NCBI GenBank assembly: GCA_022577435.1
Contig: JAKOON010000006.1
Coordinates: 15,169,501-15,233,500, forward strand
DNA: 64,000 bases
From: Embiotoca jacksoni
Lineage: Eukaryota; Chordata; Actinopteri; Embiotocidae
Direction of reading: 5' to 3'
Part shown: positions 26,200 to 37,984 of the stretch, piece by piece
Numbering within the stretch: position 1 is the first letter of the stretch
How the letters are laid out: every line of letters starts with the position of its first letter
Translations under genes and position numbers: made by a program
The notes under the pieces: model-generated
What the model was told of the DNA's origin: nothing
The model's input: the letters and a program-made list of their open reading frames with translations, nothing else
Database searches by the model: none

Positions 26200-26215
26200 T
26201 GCGCACTCAGCCTCC

Positions 26216-26829
26216 TAATCCAAAAAATGTAAATGTCAGCCAGAGAAACATACGAGGCTGCTGAAAGAAACAGGGGCTCCGGGTTTTTGATAGGCCTCTA
26301 CTAGTCCATATATTTTGGACAGAAGTGTGATGATAACCACCTATTCAATAGTCTGATAGCAGTCAGATCAGGTGTGCTGTATGACCTATAGAGAGACTCA
26401 ACACTGAAGATTGAAACCAATGAAGCAGAAAACTGTCTCAATGCTTTAGCCACACCTCAAACAAAGTCAGCTTTACCAACTGATAGAAAGCTACAGCCAT
26501 CATCATAATTAATGTTACACGCAAGGCAGTCAAGGTTACACTGGCCCCAATGAAGCTCCAATTTAACTCCTTTGAAATCCTTTTAATTGAACGGGGACTT
26601 TAAAAGTCACACATTAGAGGAGGGAACAATAGAATTGGGACAGTAAAATCAAGTGAAAAGAAGTTTGTTGAATTTGTATTTCTCAAGACATGTTGGGGTG
26701 CTTTTCTTCTTGTAATTTAAGTGTCATGAGATTAATTGCATCTCAAATAAATCATAGTTGTTGCTTTTTGTGACAACTTCTCTGCATGAATCTGAAATGG
26801 GATAAAAGATTTGTGACATCAGAGTTGAT
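26216..26829. other. Noncoding stretch, nothing recognised
   Basis: Unique-looking AT-rich DNA between a SINE and a LINE remnant. Confidence 0.5.
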
Positions 26830-27024
26830 CAACACGAAGGTTAGAGGGGTCGAGGCAGGCGTGGAGACACTGAGTTTTTCATGTAAACGGAGAGGGTACT
26901 CTCCATGTGTGAGGCTCTAGCTTCTTGAACTCTTTGGTATGGTGTGAAGGTTTGGGATAGCAACAGTTGTATGGCAGACCGGGGTGTGGTTCCCAATTTT
27001 AAAAAACGGGGAGGTGCGAGTAAA
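26830..27024 (+). pseudogene. Remnant of a non-LTR retrotransposon reverse transcriptase
   Basis: Around 26975-27015 the plus strand reads TGGCAGACCGGGGTGTGG followed by TTCCCAATTTTAAAAAACGGGG. This corresponds to the WQTG-V-VP-FKKGD motif found at the start of the reverse transcriptase domain in a common fish LINE family. The preceding 140 bp show GGCTCTAGCTTCTTGAAC and GGTTTGGGATAG blocks consistent with the same open frame, but with indels. It is a short, dead fragment and belongs to a different family from the LINE at 29210-32507. Confidence 0.45.
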
Positions 27025-27527
27025 GGCCTTTACACACCAGAGGCGTTTTTTGTGAGCGTGTGATTAATTTGCCTGTCACTATGTTTTTATAATAATATTA
27101 TAACTATTGTTTCTGTCAGCTTTGTCAGTGTTTGTCGACTCACCAGTTTCTTCACGCTCTCTTTTTGGCTGTCTGGGTGTTTATCCGGCTGCTGTATTAT
27201 GGCTGACTGATTTGATATTCAATACATCACATTAAAGCATCTCTGTGTTAGCTTAAAAGGAAAAGGAGAACATGTTCCCAACAGTATTGAAGTTTTCCAC
27301 CTATAGTGGTATTTCTTATTACCAGCGGCAACAATCTTAAAAAAATATGTTTACCATAAAGACTGAGCAGGCAGAAATATATTTGGACCTTTTTTGAGCA
27401 GCTGTCACAAATTCACATGGCTGCCGATAGGAATAGTTTTGAGGCGAAATATTTGCCAGCAAGTATTTTGCATTGTTGTGTCATGTATTTGTCACACCTC
27501 CATTGTGTACAGACCTTAATGCTGCTG

Positions 27528-27710
27528 CCAGTAATTATTACCATTATCAGTTCAACAACTGGATATTTCATTGATTGACTAATTTGTTTGGTCTCTGTCA
27601 GAAATGAAATGAAAAGTGAAAAAGGGGCAATACAATTTCCTTAATGCAACGGTGAATTGTATGTTTTGTCAAACCACAAATCCAAAACCCAAAGATATTC
27701 AGCTGGCAAA
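27528..27710 (+). repeat. GATTAAT-family fish repeat fragment
   Basis: TAATTATTACCATTATCAGT, TTGATTGACTAATTTGTTTGG, GTCAGAAATGAAATGAAAAG, GTTTTGTCAAACCACAAA and CCAAAGATATTCAG appear in the order of the teleost repeat that begins AACGATTATTTTCATTATCGATTA. This is the best-preserved of several copies in the window. Confidence 0.6.
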
Positions 27711-28984
27711 AATGTATGACTGAGGAGAAAAGCAACGTATCCTGACGCTGGTTCCAATCAGCTAAATGATTAAGGTAATAATTGTTCCAGCTGAAGACGG
27801 GAGAACTTTTTGGGGGACAGAAGTTCTGAAAAACGGCAGGTGTACATACAGATGCAAGAAACTCAGAATAATCACAGTATCAATACAATTAATCAGGCTT
27901 AATCTGTGACATTTGCTTTGTACTTAAGAAGCTTTGGATGTACAAGTAGGACTACATTTTACCACAGGAAAAAACCTCAGCAAATACAACATCTTATTCA
28001 ACAATATTAATGGGACAAGTCATTCAGAGAAAACACAACACAAAAGAAGTATTTGAGTATTGGCACGTGGCTTTCTGTTAGTGAGTGTCTCTCCAAGTGT
28101 GCGGAAGTTGGCTTCCCACTTTCCTGTCTCAAATTAACTCGAATCTTACTTTCAAGCCTGGGTGAGCAAACCATTTTTTACATAGCTGTATTAAGATTTG
28201 CAAGAAGTACTCACATGAACATTGTCTCTCCCTCTTTCCAAACAAATGTCACAGTCCTCTGCACAGACAGTTCAGTTTGGAGCGATACGAGTGCCAACTC
28301 ACCAAAGGTTTTCCGGCCCAAAAGCCGCTGACCCGCTCGGTTTGCTCCAAAACCAATTTGTCCTGAAACTGTGGAGCTTCTGTTTTCAGTAGACGTTGAT
28401 CCACAGCCAACATTTCACAACAACAATATTTAATGAAAAATAAACGATTTGCCATGAAGCAGTGAAAAGTTTGTCGTTGAAGATGGATTTAGAATATGGA
28501 CAATGAAGTAGGTATAAAACACAATAATAGAATAGTGACGAACACTGTTTTCCTGAAACGTATTCAGGTTCAACCGAGTTCACCTGTAAACCACAACTTC
28601 ACACAAACTCTGAGTTATAAATGAAAGCAAAAGACATGATCATCTGTGTAGGCAGTCTTCCTCACAGGAGCTGATGGGATCTTATCCCCTGTAGCTTCCT
28701 GACTGCTGCTGCTCCTGGCTGTGCCCTCAGATAACTGCTGCCACAGAGCATGTGCTCTCCCTTATAATAAAAAGCTGAATCAAAGTGGCTCACAACATCA
28801 GCGACACTGGTGCATGTCTGTACACATTAGTGATGGTGAAAGGGAAGCAGATGTAAAGGAGATAAGGGCGGGTAGATGAAGATAGAGGAAGGAGATAATG
28901 TGTGGAAACGATAAGGGCTCTATTTCGGTGGGGGGACTGAGTCAGCGAGGAGGAATTGTTTTGTCAATTTCACATGCCTGCGCA
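27711..28984. other. Noncoding stretch, nothing recognised
   Basis: AT-rich DNA with short open frames only. No domain or convincing splice pair is visible. Confidence 0.5.
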
Positions 28985-29209
28985 TAATCGGTATACTGGT
29001 GAGTAAAGTGTGCTATATTGTATCATTCACAATAATATTGGTATAATTTTTCAAATATGAAAAATTCATATTGTTATTGTGCGTAACTAGCCCACAGCAT
29101 TAGACCAACGAGGCTGAAAGCAGCTCCACGGTGGAGGAGTTTCAAAAAGAGGATTGACTTCAGTAGTGTGGACGTGGTGATCGGATGTACAATAAAACCA
29201 TGGTAATAT
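28985..29209. repeat. Left part of an older repeat split by the RTE-type LINE
   Basis: GGTATACTGGTGAG, TTTTCAAATATGAAAAATTC, ATATTGTTATTGTGCG and GACGTGGTGATCGGATGTAC are blocks of a fish repeat with mixed ATCG-type sequence. Its continuation is found beyond the LINE at 32508-32725 (ACCGTAAATACTGTGAAATA, CCATATCACCAACCC). The last ten bases, ATGGTAATAT at 29200-29209, are the left copy of the LINE's target-site duplication. Confidence 0.6.
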
Positions 29210-29723
29210 CATCATCATTATGTTCAGCCATTGTCAGTCCACTGCAGGACGAAGGCCTCAGCATGGAGTTTCCACAACTTTCTGTTCCTTGCGAGATTAT
29301 ACCAGTTGGCAGTGCCCCAGTAGTGTTGGATTTCATCTCTCCATCTCTTCCGCTGTCTTCCTCTATTTCGTTTGCCTTCCATTGGTGTCCATGTAGTGAT
29401 TTCTGTACTCCATCCTCCATCAGTTTGCCTGGCCAAATGGCCTGCCCAAGTCCACTTTCTGTTTTTGATGTTTTCCATGATGTCTTGTACTTTAGTTTGT
29501 TCCCGTATCCATGTATTTGTTTTTCTATCTTTGTATGTAATTTTTTAGTACGCTGCGTTCCATATTGTGTTGAGCTGAGGAGAGTTTTTTTCCATTCTAG
29601 TTGTCAGTGTCCATGTTTCTGAAGTTGAATATTTTCCTCTTTAGACATATTGGGAGGTTTCTCTTCATGATTACACTGTGTCTCCCAAATAGTTGCCATC
29701 CTGCTTTTATCCGCCTTCTTATT

Positions 29724-30692
29724 TCATTCTCCTGGTTTTTCCTCAGTTAAGGTGAATCTTTGTCCCAAGTAAATGTATTCTTCCACCTGTTTTAGTTGTG
29801 TACCATTTACAATTATTGTCTTAGGTGTTGTTACGGTGCCTGCCATGACTTTCATCTTTTTAGTGTTAATTTTTAAGCTGCATTTCCTGCTTGCAGTATC
29901 AAGGTTTTGGAGCATTGCTTCTATTTCTTGTAGGTTATGTGATACTAATATTATATCATCTGCAAATCTGAGATTATTAAGTCGTTGTCCATTGATGTTT
30001 ATCCCTTTGTTTTCCCAGCCCGTTGTTTTGAATATGCTCTCAAGGCATGCGGTGAATAGTTTGGGTGAGATGGTATCTCCCTGTCTTACTCCTTTCTTAA
30101 TTATAATTGTGTTGCTTTTCTTGTGTAGTCTTACTGTTGTAGTGCAGTCACAGTCGATGTCTCTTATTAACGCTATGTATTTACCACTAATGTCTTGTTC
30201 TTGAAGTGCTTTCAATACAACCTAGGTCTCTATGAAATCAAAAGCCTTCTCGTAGTCAACAAACGCTACACAGAGAGGGATGTTGTATTCAAGGCACTTC
30301 TCTTTGAGTTGATTAAGAGTGTGTATGCGGTCCATTGTTGAGTAGTTTCTTCTGAAATCTGCCTGCTCTTTTGGTTGGCTTTCATCTAATGTGCTTTGCA
30401 GTCTGTTGGTGCTCATCTTTGTAAAAAGTTTGTAGATGTTCGAAAGTAAACTGATGGGCCTATACTTTTTCAAGTCTTTCTTGTCCCGTTTTTTGTGCAG
30501 AATTATCATGTTGGCTTTTTTCCACTCTTGCTGTACTTTCTCTTGTTGTATACATGCGGAGAATAGTTTCGCAAGCTCTGTGCAAACTATATCTCCACCT
30601 TCTTTGAGTGTGCCCATCAGTATATTGTCTGGCCCTGGTGCTTTTCCCCTTTTCAAATGTTTTATGGCATGCTTAACTTCCCAGTCAGTCAC
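29724..30692 (-). pseudogene. RTE-type LINE reverse transcriptase, one in-frame stop
   Basis: Minus-strand motifs appear in the expected order: GKAPGPDNI, WKKANMIILHKKRD, YRPISLLSNIYKLFTK, AFVDYEKAFD (first catalytic Asp), GVRQGDTISPKLF, and LRFADDIILV with the FADD catalytic core. The frame is continuous from about 30692 to 29727 except for a TAG at 30222-30224, in place of the residue after FIET. Beyond 29724 the C-terminal region is in other frames, ending in the RKWTWAGHLAR segment at 29478-29380. A single nonsense change in the core suggests a fairly young insertion. It acts in cis with the endonuclease domain upstream. Confidence 0.88.
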
Positions 30693-31269
30693 AGATGGCA
30701 GACTTTCTTGAGTTATTTCTGGGGCTTCTGTTGGTTTATTGCTGTCGTACAGTTATAATTCTTCTATTCTGTTGAGTATAAGGTCTTGATCAGTTATTTC
30801 TCCACCGTTGTTATCAAGGAGGCTGGTTATCTTCTGCTTCTCATGGGCTAGCTTCTTTTTGGTCTTCTTCAAGCTTTTATTTTCCTCTATTGTAGACTGT
30901 ATCATATTGATATTGTATGTTCGAATATCTTCCCTAATTTTTTTTTCAAATAGTTTTGCATGTCTCCATATATTCTATGTTTTGAATGCCTTTATTGTCC
31001 ATTTTCATCTGTCTCCTCTTTTGCATTAATTTTCTAGTCTTGTCCGAGATTTTGTTATCTTTAGCTTTGGGTTTCTTTCCTCCAATTTTGAGTGCACTTT
31101 CTTGTATAACTTCTGTCACCTGCCTGTTCCATTCATCAAGAGATCTTGATCCCCCCCCCCCCTCCCCTCCTGTCATTCAGTGCCTGAAACTTGTTTTCCA
31201 GTTCCAACTGAAATTTCTCGCATTTTGCACTCAAATTTTCTAAATTGATGTTGCTGTATTTGGGTCTGA

Positions 31270-32162
31270 CCAGTTTATTTCTCTCTAGACGGGTGTTGAT
31301 TTTCAACTTTCACATTAGCATTCTGTGGTCGCTACCTATATTTGCTTTGTTGATTGTTGTGACATCTTGAATGTTGTTTGATTTGTTTGACAGTATGAAG
31401 TCTATTTTGTTCTTTGTTCTCCCATCGGGGCTTTTCCAAGTCCACTTCCTTGAATCCCTCTTGTAAAGAAGGTCTTCAAAATCTTCAGTTTGTTGCTTAA
31501 GGCGAATTCCACGAGTCTCTCACCACTGTCGCTCCTATGGTTTGTACCGAAGTTTCCAACTGCTTCCTCTTCTCCGTCTTCTTTTTTCCCCCACCTTCGC
31601 GTTGAAGTCTCCCGTTAGTATTTTAAACTGTGCATTTCCTTCCTCTAACAGGTTTGCGATGTCTTCATAGAGTTGTTCTACTTCTTCATCCCCATGGGTA
31701 GATGTTGGTACATACACCTGAATAATCTTTACTTTATACCTTTTGTTCATTTTCAGTGAGTTGTGCGAGACGTTCATTTACTCCTTTTATTTCTATAACG
31801 TTTCCTGCTAGGTTTCTATGCACAAGGAAACCTACCCCTGCTTGACTTTTGTCTTTCAATCCAATATGGAAAAAGTGGTGTCCACTTTTTAGCTCTTCAA
31901 ACTGCTCGCCCTTCCTACGTACTTCGCTGATTCCTATGATGTCCCATTTGATCCCCTCTAGTTCCTCCTCCAATTCTAGGAGTCGCTCTTCTTGTATCAG
32001 CGTCCTGACATCATACGTTCCTACATTCAGATTCCATTTGTGGCCTGTGTTTACCCAGAGATTCTTAGCACCCCCTGCTCTATTTCTGGTCAGACTGCCA
32101 CCTTGGTCTGGGATAATAGAGCTGCTGGTGACTAGGGGCCTTTGCCTTTGTGGTTTTTCCAT
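31270..32162 (-). pseudogene. RTE-type LINE endonuclease domain, frameshifted
   Basis: The domain would nick target DNA to prime reverse transcription. From the ATG at about 32162 the minus strand reads through WNLNVGTYDVRTL, DIIGISEVRRKGEQFEEL (catalytic Glu in the ISE motif) and QAGVGFLVHR. It then shifts frame at about 31745. The next segment carries VYVPTSTHGDEEVEQLYEDI and the GDFNAKVG motif (catalytic Asp/Asn). A further shift lies at about 31560-31600 and another at about 31460, after which KNKIDFIL and GSDHRML (catalytic His) follow. A TGA replaces the usual Arg codon shortly after. Active-site motifs are therefore present but spread over at least three frames. Confidence 0.85.
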
Positions 32163-32507
32163 GCTGGTTATAGGCCTACCTTTCCACACTGGCCTGGTGC
32201 GGATTGGAAGGGGGATGTTTATATCGGAGGTCCCTCTCCTAGACTAATGAACTTCGTCTATCCAGTGTCAGCAAGCTGAAGAGAGTTACTGGATGGCCGA
32301 CGGCTCATATATGAGCTCATACGCCCTTTAGACATGAATCTTGTTTTTAATTCCACCAGGGTGTCCAGCCACCCTCCTCACCAGACTCCATAAATGGAAA
32401 CTGGTGGGGGGTACCGGTTAAGTTGCCGATCGCCCGACCCTGAGACAGGTAGTACTGGATTACAGGTTACCAGTAGCGAATGACGGGTCTCCTGACATCT
32501 GACCAGA

Positions 32508-32725
32508 ATGGTAATATATAAATTATTAATTATAAATACATTTACTGAGTATTTTAAATGATATTGCTACATTTATGCTAGCATTAAACTATAACACTCA
32601 TTTTGTTGCAATTGCATGTTCTTGAAATTAATTTAGAATATTTTTAATATTTTGTCATATTGTTAAGAATACCGTAAATACTGTGAAATAGCAAGATGTT
32701 ATTTTATCACCATATCACCAACCCA
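32508..32725. repeat. Right part of the older repeat split by the RTE-type LINE
   Basis: It begins with the right copy of the duplication (ATGGTAATAT, 32508-32517) and ends near CCATATCACCAACCC (about 32710-32724). This resembles the inverted GGGTTGGGCGATATGG terminus of a fish hAT-like repeat. Together with 28985-29209 it forms one element of about 430 bp. The far left terminus was not identified. Confidence 0.55.
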
Positions 32726-35700
32726 GGCCAGTAGTGACTGGCTGTAGACCTCGAGTGGCTGAATTAAGAGAAGAGCTGCTGTTTTAGAAATACTATAATT
32801 ACTATAACATTATTCAAATAAATACGTCATATTTATCAATTCATTTAGCTGCAGTGTTGAGTTTGTATCTCTCTGTATTCTCATTAAGTCAGCTTTGACA
32901 GGTGTGTAATTCAGGTGGAGAACACAAAATTTCTGTCTCATTTTAATAAAATGTTTTGCCCAGAAGCAGTTAAATTACAAGATAATTAGTCTAAATAAAG
33001 ATAAGCAAGTTCCTAAAATCTTAACATGTGGAATGTGCATGTGAATGTGGAATTTTCTTTGTGATTAAATCCCAAAACTTCACTTTAACGTTACCAAGGA
33101 CATGACCTTAGGGTCCCGACTATGTTGTTTGGACGAGTCAAGATGGTCGAGATGTTAGATTAAATGTAAAAATGTAACAAAATATTTTTACTGAAAGTAA
33201 ATGTGATATATCTTCAATAAAAAAAAAATTCAGGAGGGATTTAAAGGTTAGTGTGTATCTTCCAAGGTTACATTGTTTAAGTTTCCTAAAACACTGTTTT
33301 CTGGCTGCGCTACAGTGGAGGGTTACTAGCAAAGAGGCAATTTCTTACTGAATAGATTATCTGAGGTTCAATTTTAGAATCCTTTTTTTCCCCATCTCTT
33401 ACTTTCAAAGAGTTTATTTTGAAAATGATCATCGCCATAGACAGGAGACACGTTGACAGCAACCAACCAGTGGTTAGATGTATATATTGGCATGTGAATA
33501 TCACCTTAAGATGATTGAAAAAATATGCGAGGAAGGATGGTTTTGAAGGTTAATATCTGGGACTACCTCCCAAATAAAAAATTGCAAAAGTTATTCTGAA
33601 ATACCATCAAAAGATTTTCATTTATTTGAAGAATAATACAATTATTATTTTGCTAAATTGTGTTTATTTGTATTGATGATAGGGTCCAAAATAATTTGGG
33701 TTTATCTGTGTACAAACATAATGATTATCTCCCCTCATTCCCACCTTGACAAACAATTAACTATAATGAGCCCGTTGTGCAACTTGAAACGTGCTAAATC
33801 AGCAGAGTCAGCAGCTGCTCTGTTTGTTGGACACGGACCGACTTTCCCATATCCATCAACTCTGCACAGGCAGGACTCCATGACTGTGTCATCGTTTCAC
33901 TGTTAGCAAACCCGACAGTGATTGGCAGGTACGTCCAATTACAGCCGCGACTGGCAGACCCTAGCGCAGGTCATCAATTTCTCATTTAGACTACAGTTGT
34001 CAAATAGTCCCATTGATCCCTGAACCGATCCACAAGCTTTCTATTGAAGGCTGGGGATGTCCAGGTCAGGGGAGACGAGTCTGGACGGGGTCAATTAATG
34101 ATGCATCGTGGGAGTTTAACATGATCAGCTGTAGTAGAGAGGAAAGCCCTGTGGTTTTGTTATGCTATGCAGATTTACCAGAGGGAGAGCAGGAAGGCTC
34201 ACTGTGGAGCAGAGGTATGCCTTAGCAGTTTTATTTTAAATAACAGCAATTTTTTTAAGTTGCAAAACAGGCAACATGATGGAAGACCATATGAATATTC
34301 AATGCACTACACCATGTAATCAGTTTTATGATAGATGACTGGACATGACTCACTAGGAACCCTGTCTAATAAAATTGATGTTTACAAACTCCCATTGTAT
34401 GAACATAGTAGTTTTGCTGCTGCTACAAGTAGCATTATGTTTCTTTCTAATACAAATTTACTGTTGCAAATTGGTAGTTCCATGTATTTATGTATTTTTG
34501 GAGACTGGGTTGCACTGGAAAAAACATTAAAACAGAATAACAATCTGATTGACACTGAGCGCCTCAGTGACTGCTTTGCACCTGAGACAGGTGTGTCTTA
34601 TGCAGGTGCCTTTTTAAATGGCAAGTATACCAAGAAATAACAACAATTCAAGGCCAAACCTCAGATTTTCATGTGACTGAATTTTGCCATTTCATCTTGA
34701 AGTCTATTACTGAAATAACGATACTCGGCTTAATAGCGACATTCTTGTGCTCACTGTGGATTTTTCTCCTCTGGTGGATGAAGTGGAAAGAAAAACATTG
34801 ACATTTCAATATTAATATTCATTTTTTTCCATTTCATTGGATTTTGACAAGTGCAGCTTCACAGTAAATTGGTTTGATGACGTTCAACCCTTTGTTTCAT
34901 GTTAATGACTTATATGAGCAAAATCATTTTGGCTAATCATATTTATTACCCATTAACTGCAGCCTTGTCACCAAAACTATTAGTCAGATGCTGTGAAATT
35001 ACTGGTGCAATCATGTCCCTGTGTATGTGTGTATGTGGGTACAGCTGTATATGTGTCTGCTCATCAATATGTGAAGCTAAGGTGTTTTTTTTTAAAGAGT
35101 ATTTTGTTTTTTCCAGGTCATCAAAGTCATGAAGAAAACACAGAGCCGCCTCAACGTCTTGCTTAATTAAACTAATATTAGCAACCAGTTTGAGGTATTC
35201 CACAAACAAGATTTGGAATCTCTTCAGTGCTGACAAAAGAAATATATCGGTAAAAGATTTAAACCACAAGTAAATATCTCACTAAATTGGCACACGCATG
35301 AATTTTCTACAGCACATTTTCACTATGATGGATATCAGTAAATACGGCAACTATGCCAAAGCACTCTGCAAGAACTGTTCATTAGTAAGTTGAAAACTCA
35401 TTTGCAACAAGTAATTAGCTCTATTTATTCTGAGTGAATATAAATAATTCAAAATCTGTTGAGCATCTCACTGTAGAGGAGCGGAAATATATTCATCTTG
35501 AAATGTCCAAATGTAAGCAGAATATCACCACAGCAAGGGGAATCATCCAAAAACAAACAGGTTAAAAACGTTGAGCAATTCATTTAATTTTCAAATTACA
35601 TCAGCTGCAGAAGAAACAACTGAACCCTCTTGACCTGATCAGTGAAACAGTGGTTAGTTTGGGGTCTTTAATAGGGTAGAAAGCTTAACAAAGGCTGACA

Positions 35701-35950
35701 AGATTATCTTGTGCTTTGATGCGACAATTTGGTGGATCACGCACAACAAACTCATCTACCCGTGTCCGTTGTTTTTTTTAGAATTATTCGGGAGAATAAT
35801 TCATATTAGTACACCATACAGGACTTATTTATTTTGAGGATTTGGGAGCAGCTGTCAGTGAGGAGTCATATCCAAGTACTGGCAACAATTACGGATGTAA
35901 AACATCACATACATTTCTTTTACATATTGACCACTTTATCTTTGGCCAGC
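32726..35950. other. Noncoding stretch, nothing recognised
   Basis: AT-rich DNA without a recognisable exon, RNA gene or mobile element. Short open frames lack codon bias. Confidence 0.5.
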
Positions 35951-36574
35951 AACGATCAACCACGATATTAAAAGCACCTGGCTGATATTTTTTAGGTGAT
36001 ACAATTTATCAGGCCAGGCCTCCTTCTTCCATTGTTCCCAGGTCTAGTTCTAAAGCTCAAGTGCCCATTGTAGGCGCTTTCAGCATTGACAGAGTTATCG
36101 ACATGGGCACACCGACCAGGCTGCAGCAATGAAGCAAACTCTGATGATCTGATGATGGTGTATTCTGACATCTGTCTATCAGGGCCAGCATTAAGGCTTT
36201 CAGCGATTGGTGCCTCAGTAGTTCTTCTCTGGGCTAAGACCACACGGGTCATCCTTTGCATCATATGTGCATCAACGAGCCTTGGGTGCCCGTGAAACAG
36301 TCACCTGTTCACCAATTGTCCTTTCTTGAACCACTTCATGGAGGAAATGAGCACTGCATATCAAGAACACCCAACAAGACCTGTTGTTGTGGTGATGCTC
36401 TGACGCAATCATCTAGCCTCACAATTTGACCCTCGTCAAAGTCGCTTAGATCCTCACAAGAACTTCAACTTGCTGCCTAAAATATCCCACCCTCAGCAGG
36501 TGCTAATGTAACAACATAATCAGGGTTATTCATTTTACCAGCCAGTGGTTTTAATGTTGTGGCTGTTTGATGTA
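35951..36574 (-). mobile_element. Internally deleted Tc1-like element, third family, both ends present
   Basis: The left end, CGATCAACCACGATATTAAA then AGCACCTGGCTGAT (35953-35986), is the inverse of the right end, AGCCAGTGGTTTTAATGTTG then TGGCTGTTTGATGTA (36540-36574). The match is imperfect and covers about 30 bp. The 624-bp element is far shorter than a 1.6-kb autonomous copy. The sequence next to the right end reads, on the minus strand, like the 5' part of a Tc1-type transposase gene. Confidence 0.75.
35992..36470 (-). pseudogene. Tc1-like transposase N-terminal remnant
   Basis: On the minus strand, 36264-35992 encodes RMTRVVLAQRRTTEAPIAES, then LNAGPDRQMSEYTIIRSS, and after a gap PGNNGRRRPG. 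These correspond to the second helix-turn-helix and linker of a Tc1 transposase (consensus words RRLARVV, RATVAQIAEKVNAG, VSEYTVHRSL). Upstream (36460-36270) a decayed first helix-turn-helix region can be followed (DFDEGQIVRLDD at about 36440). The catalytic DDE half is absent, removed by the internal deletion, so no activity is possible. Confidence 0.7.
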
Positions 36575-37984
36575 CATGCAAAATTATTTGTCGGTTTATT
36601 TATTTCCTCCTTCTAGAAATGTAAACATTTACAGCGTTTTTAATGATTTAACAAACAATTCTCCCAGATGTCACTGGGCTGTGTTTAATAATGCAGGTGC
36701 AATGACTAGTTTAAAGGGGGTAGATCTTTATAGCAGGTGCATCTCCAAATATATCTGCTATTTTAGTTAATGAAAGGGCAGCAGTGCACAAGGCAGAATA
36801 GCTGGCTGAAGGTAAAATATAGCTGAGAGGGTGAGGCGATTAATAAATACACTATCAACCAATCACAGTGAAAAATGACAACAACAACTCCGACAACAAA
36901 TGGAAAGATGCTGCTTCAGGAAATCATATTGTTGTCTGGGTGGTGCAGAGCGGCATGATGTGAGAGCACAACATCAACAGCAGCCAGTGGCAGACCGTGT
37001 TAATTAGTACAATAATGATAGAAATAAAAACTAGCTTGGTGAAGGTTTAAATGACTTGCATCAGCCTACACTCTTCCACTCGTCATTCTATGGTTCACTT
37101 TGTAAATGACTGCCTTATATCTTAAAATGTGATTGAACAGCTTTTGCAAAGATAAAACATGAACTGTTGACTTAAAGGAGGCTGTGATAGTACAGGATTA
37201 ATGAGCCAACGCATAAGCAGCAGAATGCCGAGCTGCAGCTGCCCAGTCTGATGTGTCTGATGTGTGTGGAGGTGTATGGGGTTACTTTATAGCAGGCTGG
37301 TGTCATTTGCACATGATTTAATGAAGGTAAATACTGTGGACTGCTGTGTTTAATGGCAGTGCACTCTAACTTGGCACTTCTCAAATTGGAGGACGAAGAT
37401 TTATCAATATGTCTATCGTGCTGCTTTCAGATGGCTGCATGGATTTAGAATGAAGTGAGGAAGCTTTTCATACAGTATAAAGCCGCTGTGGACAACATCA
37501 TGCATATTAACTTATAGGTCAATACAAACTAAATTATAGATGTTCTGCTTGAAGCACAATAAATGCAATTCTTTCATGATTATTTAAAAATCGTCTACTT
37601 ATTGGGGAGTTTTAAATTGAAATTGCTTCTTTGGACTTCATATTCTTTAGATTATGTGGTATATTTTTGTGGACCAACAGTTCTTCTTAAAAGTAAATAT
37701 CTTAACAGTAACAGTTTGAGAGTCTGACCACAGTTGTAGAGCCGACCTTTGTCTCTGGGAAGAAATAACCTTTGTATGCATCTATTTTGGCATGGTAGTT
37801 TGGTGGTTTAAGAAGCTGAGGCATTAACATTTGTAGATGTGATTTAAAGATGAGTTACTGCCCTCAATGCTGTTGCCCTACTAAAGTAGTTCAGGATCAG
37901 CCTGACGTCATCCTATTGCTTACGGCTTTAGTTTTCGCTGGGATTATAGACGGGAACCCCTGTTTTTATGAAGGTTTACTCAGC
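36575..37984. other. Noncoding stretch, nothing recognised
   Basis: AT-rich unique-looking DNA with no gene recognised. Confidence 0.5.

Larger units (their letters stand above)
29210..32507 (-). mobile_element. Near full-length RTE-type non-LTR retrotransposon (LINE), minus strand
   Basis: This is a 3298-bp insertion, the usual size of a full-length RTE-clade LINE. It is bounded by perfect 10-bp duplications (ATGGTAATAT at 29200-29209 and 32508-32517). Read on the minus strand, it has a 5' untranslated region of about 340 bp, an apurinic-type endonuclease (about 32162-31270), a reverse transcriptase (about 30692-29724) and a C-terminal WAGHLAR/GRQRKRWRDE region (about 29478-29224). It ends in a TGATGATGAT-like tail at 29210-29219, typical of RTE elements. 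The protein resembles the RTE/BovB group often labelled craniofacial development protein 2-like or endonuclease-reverse transcriptase. Several frameshifts and in-frame stops disable it. A 12-base C run (31151-31162) interrupts the linker region. Confidence 0.88.

Noticed and set aside
29185..32247. Plus-strand open frames across the 29-32 kb region
   Set aside because: They are antisense shadows of the minus-strand LINE. All reverse transcriptase and endonuclease motifs lie on the minus strand.
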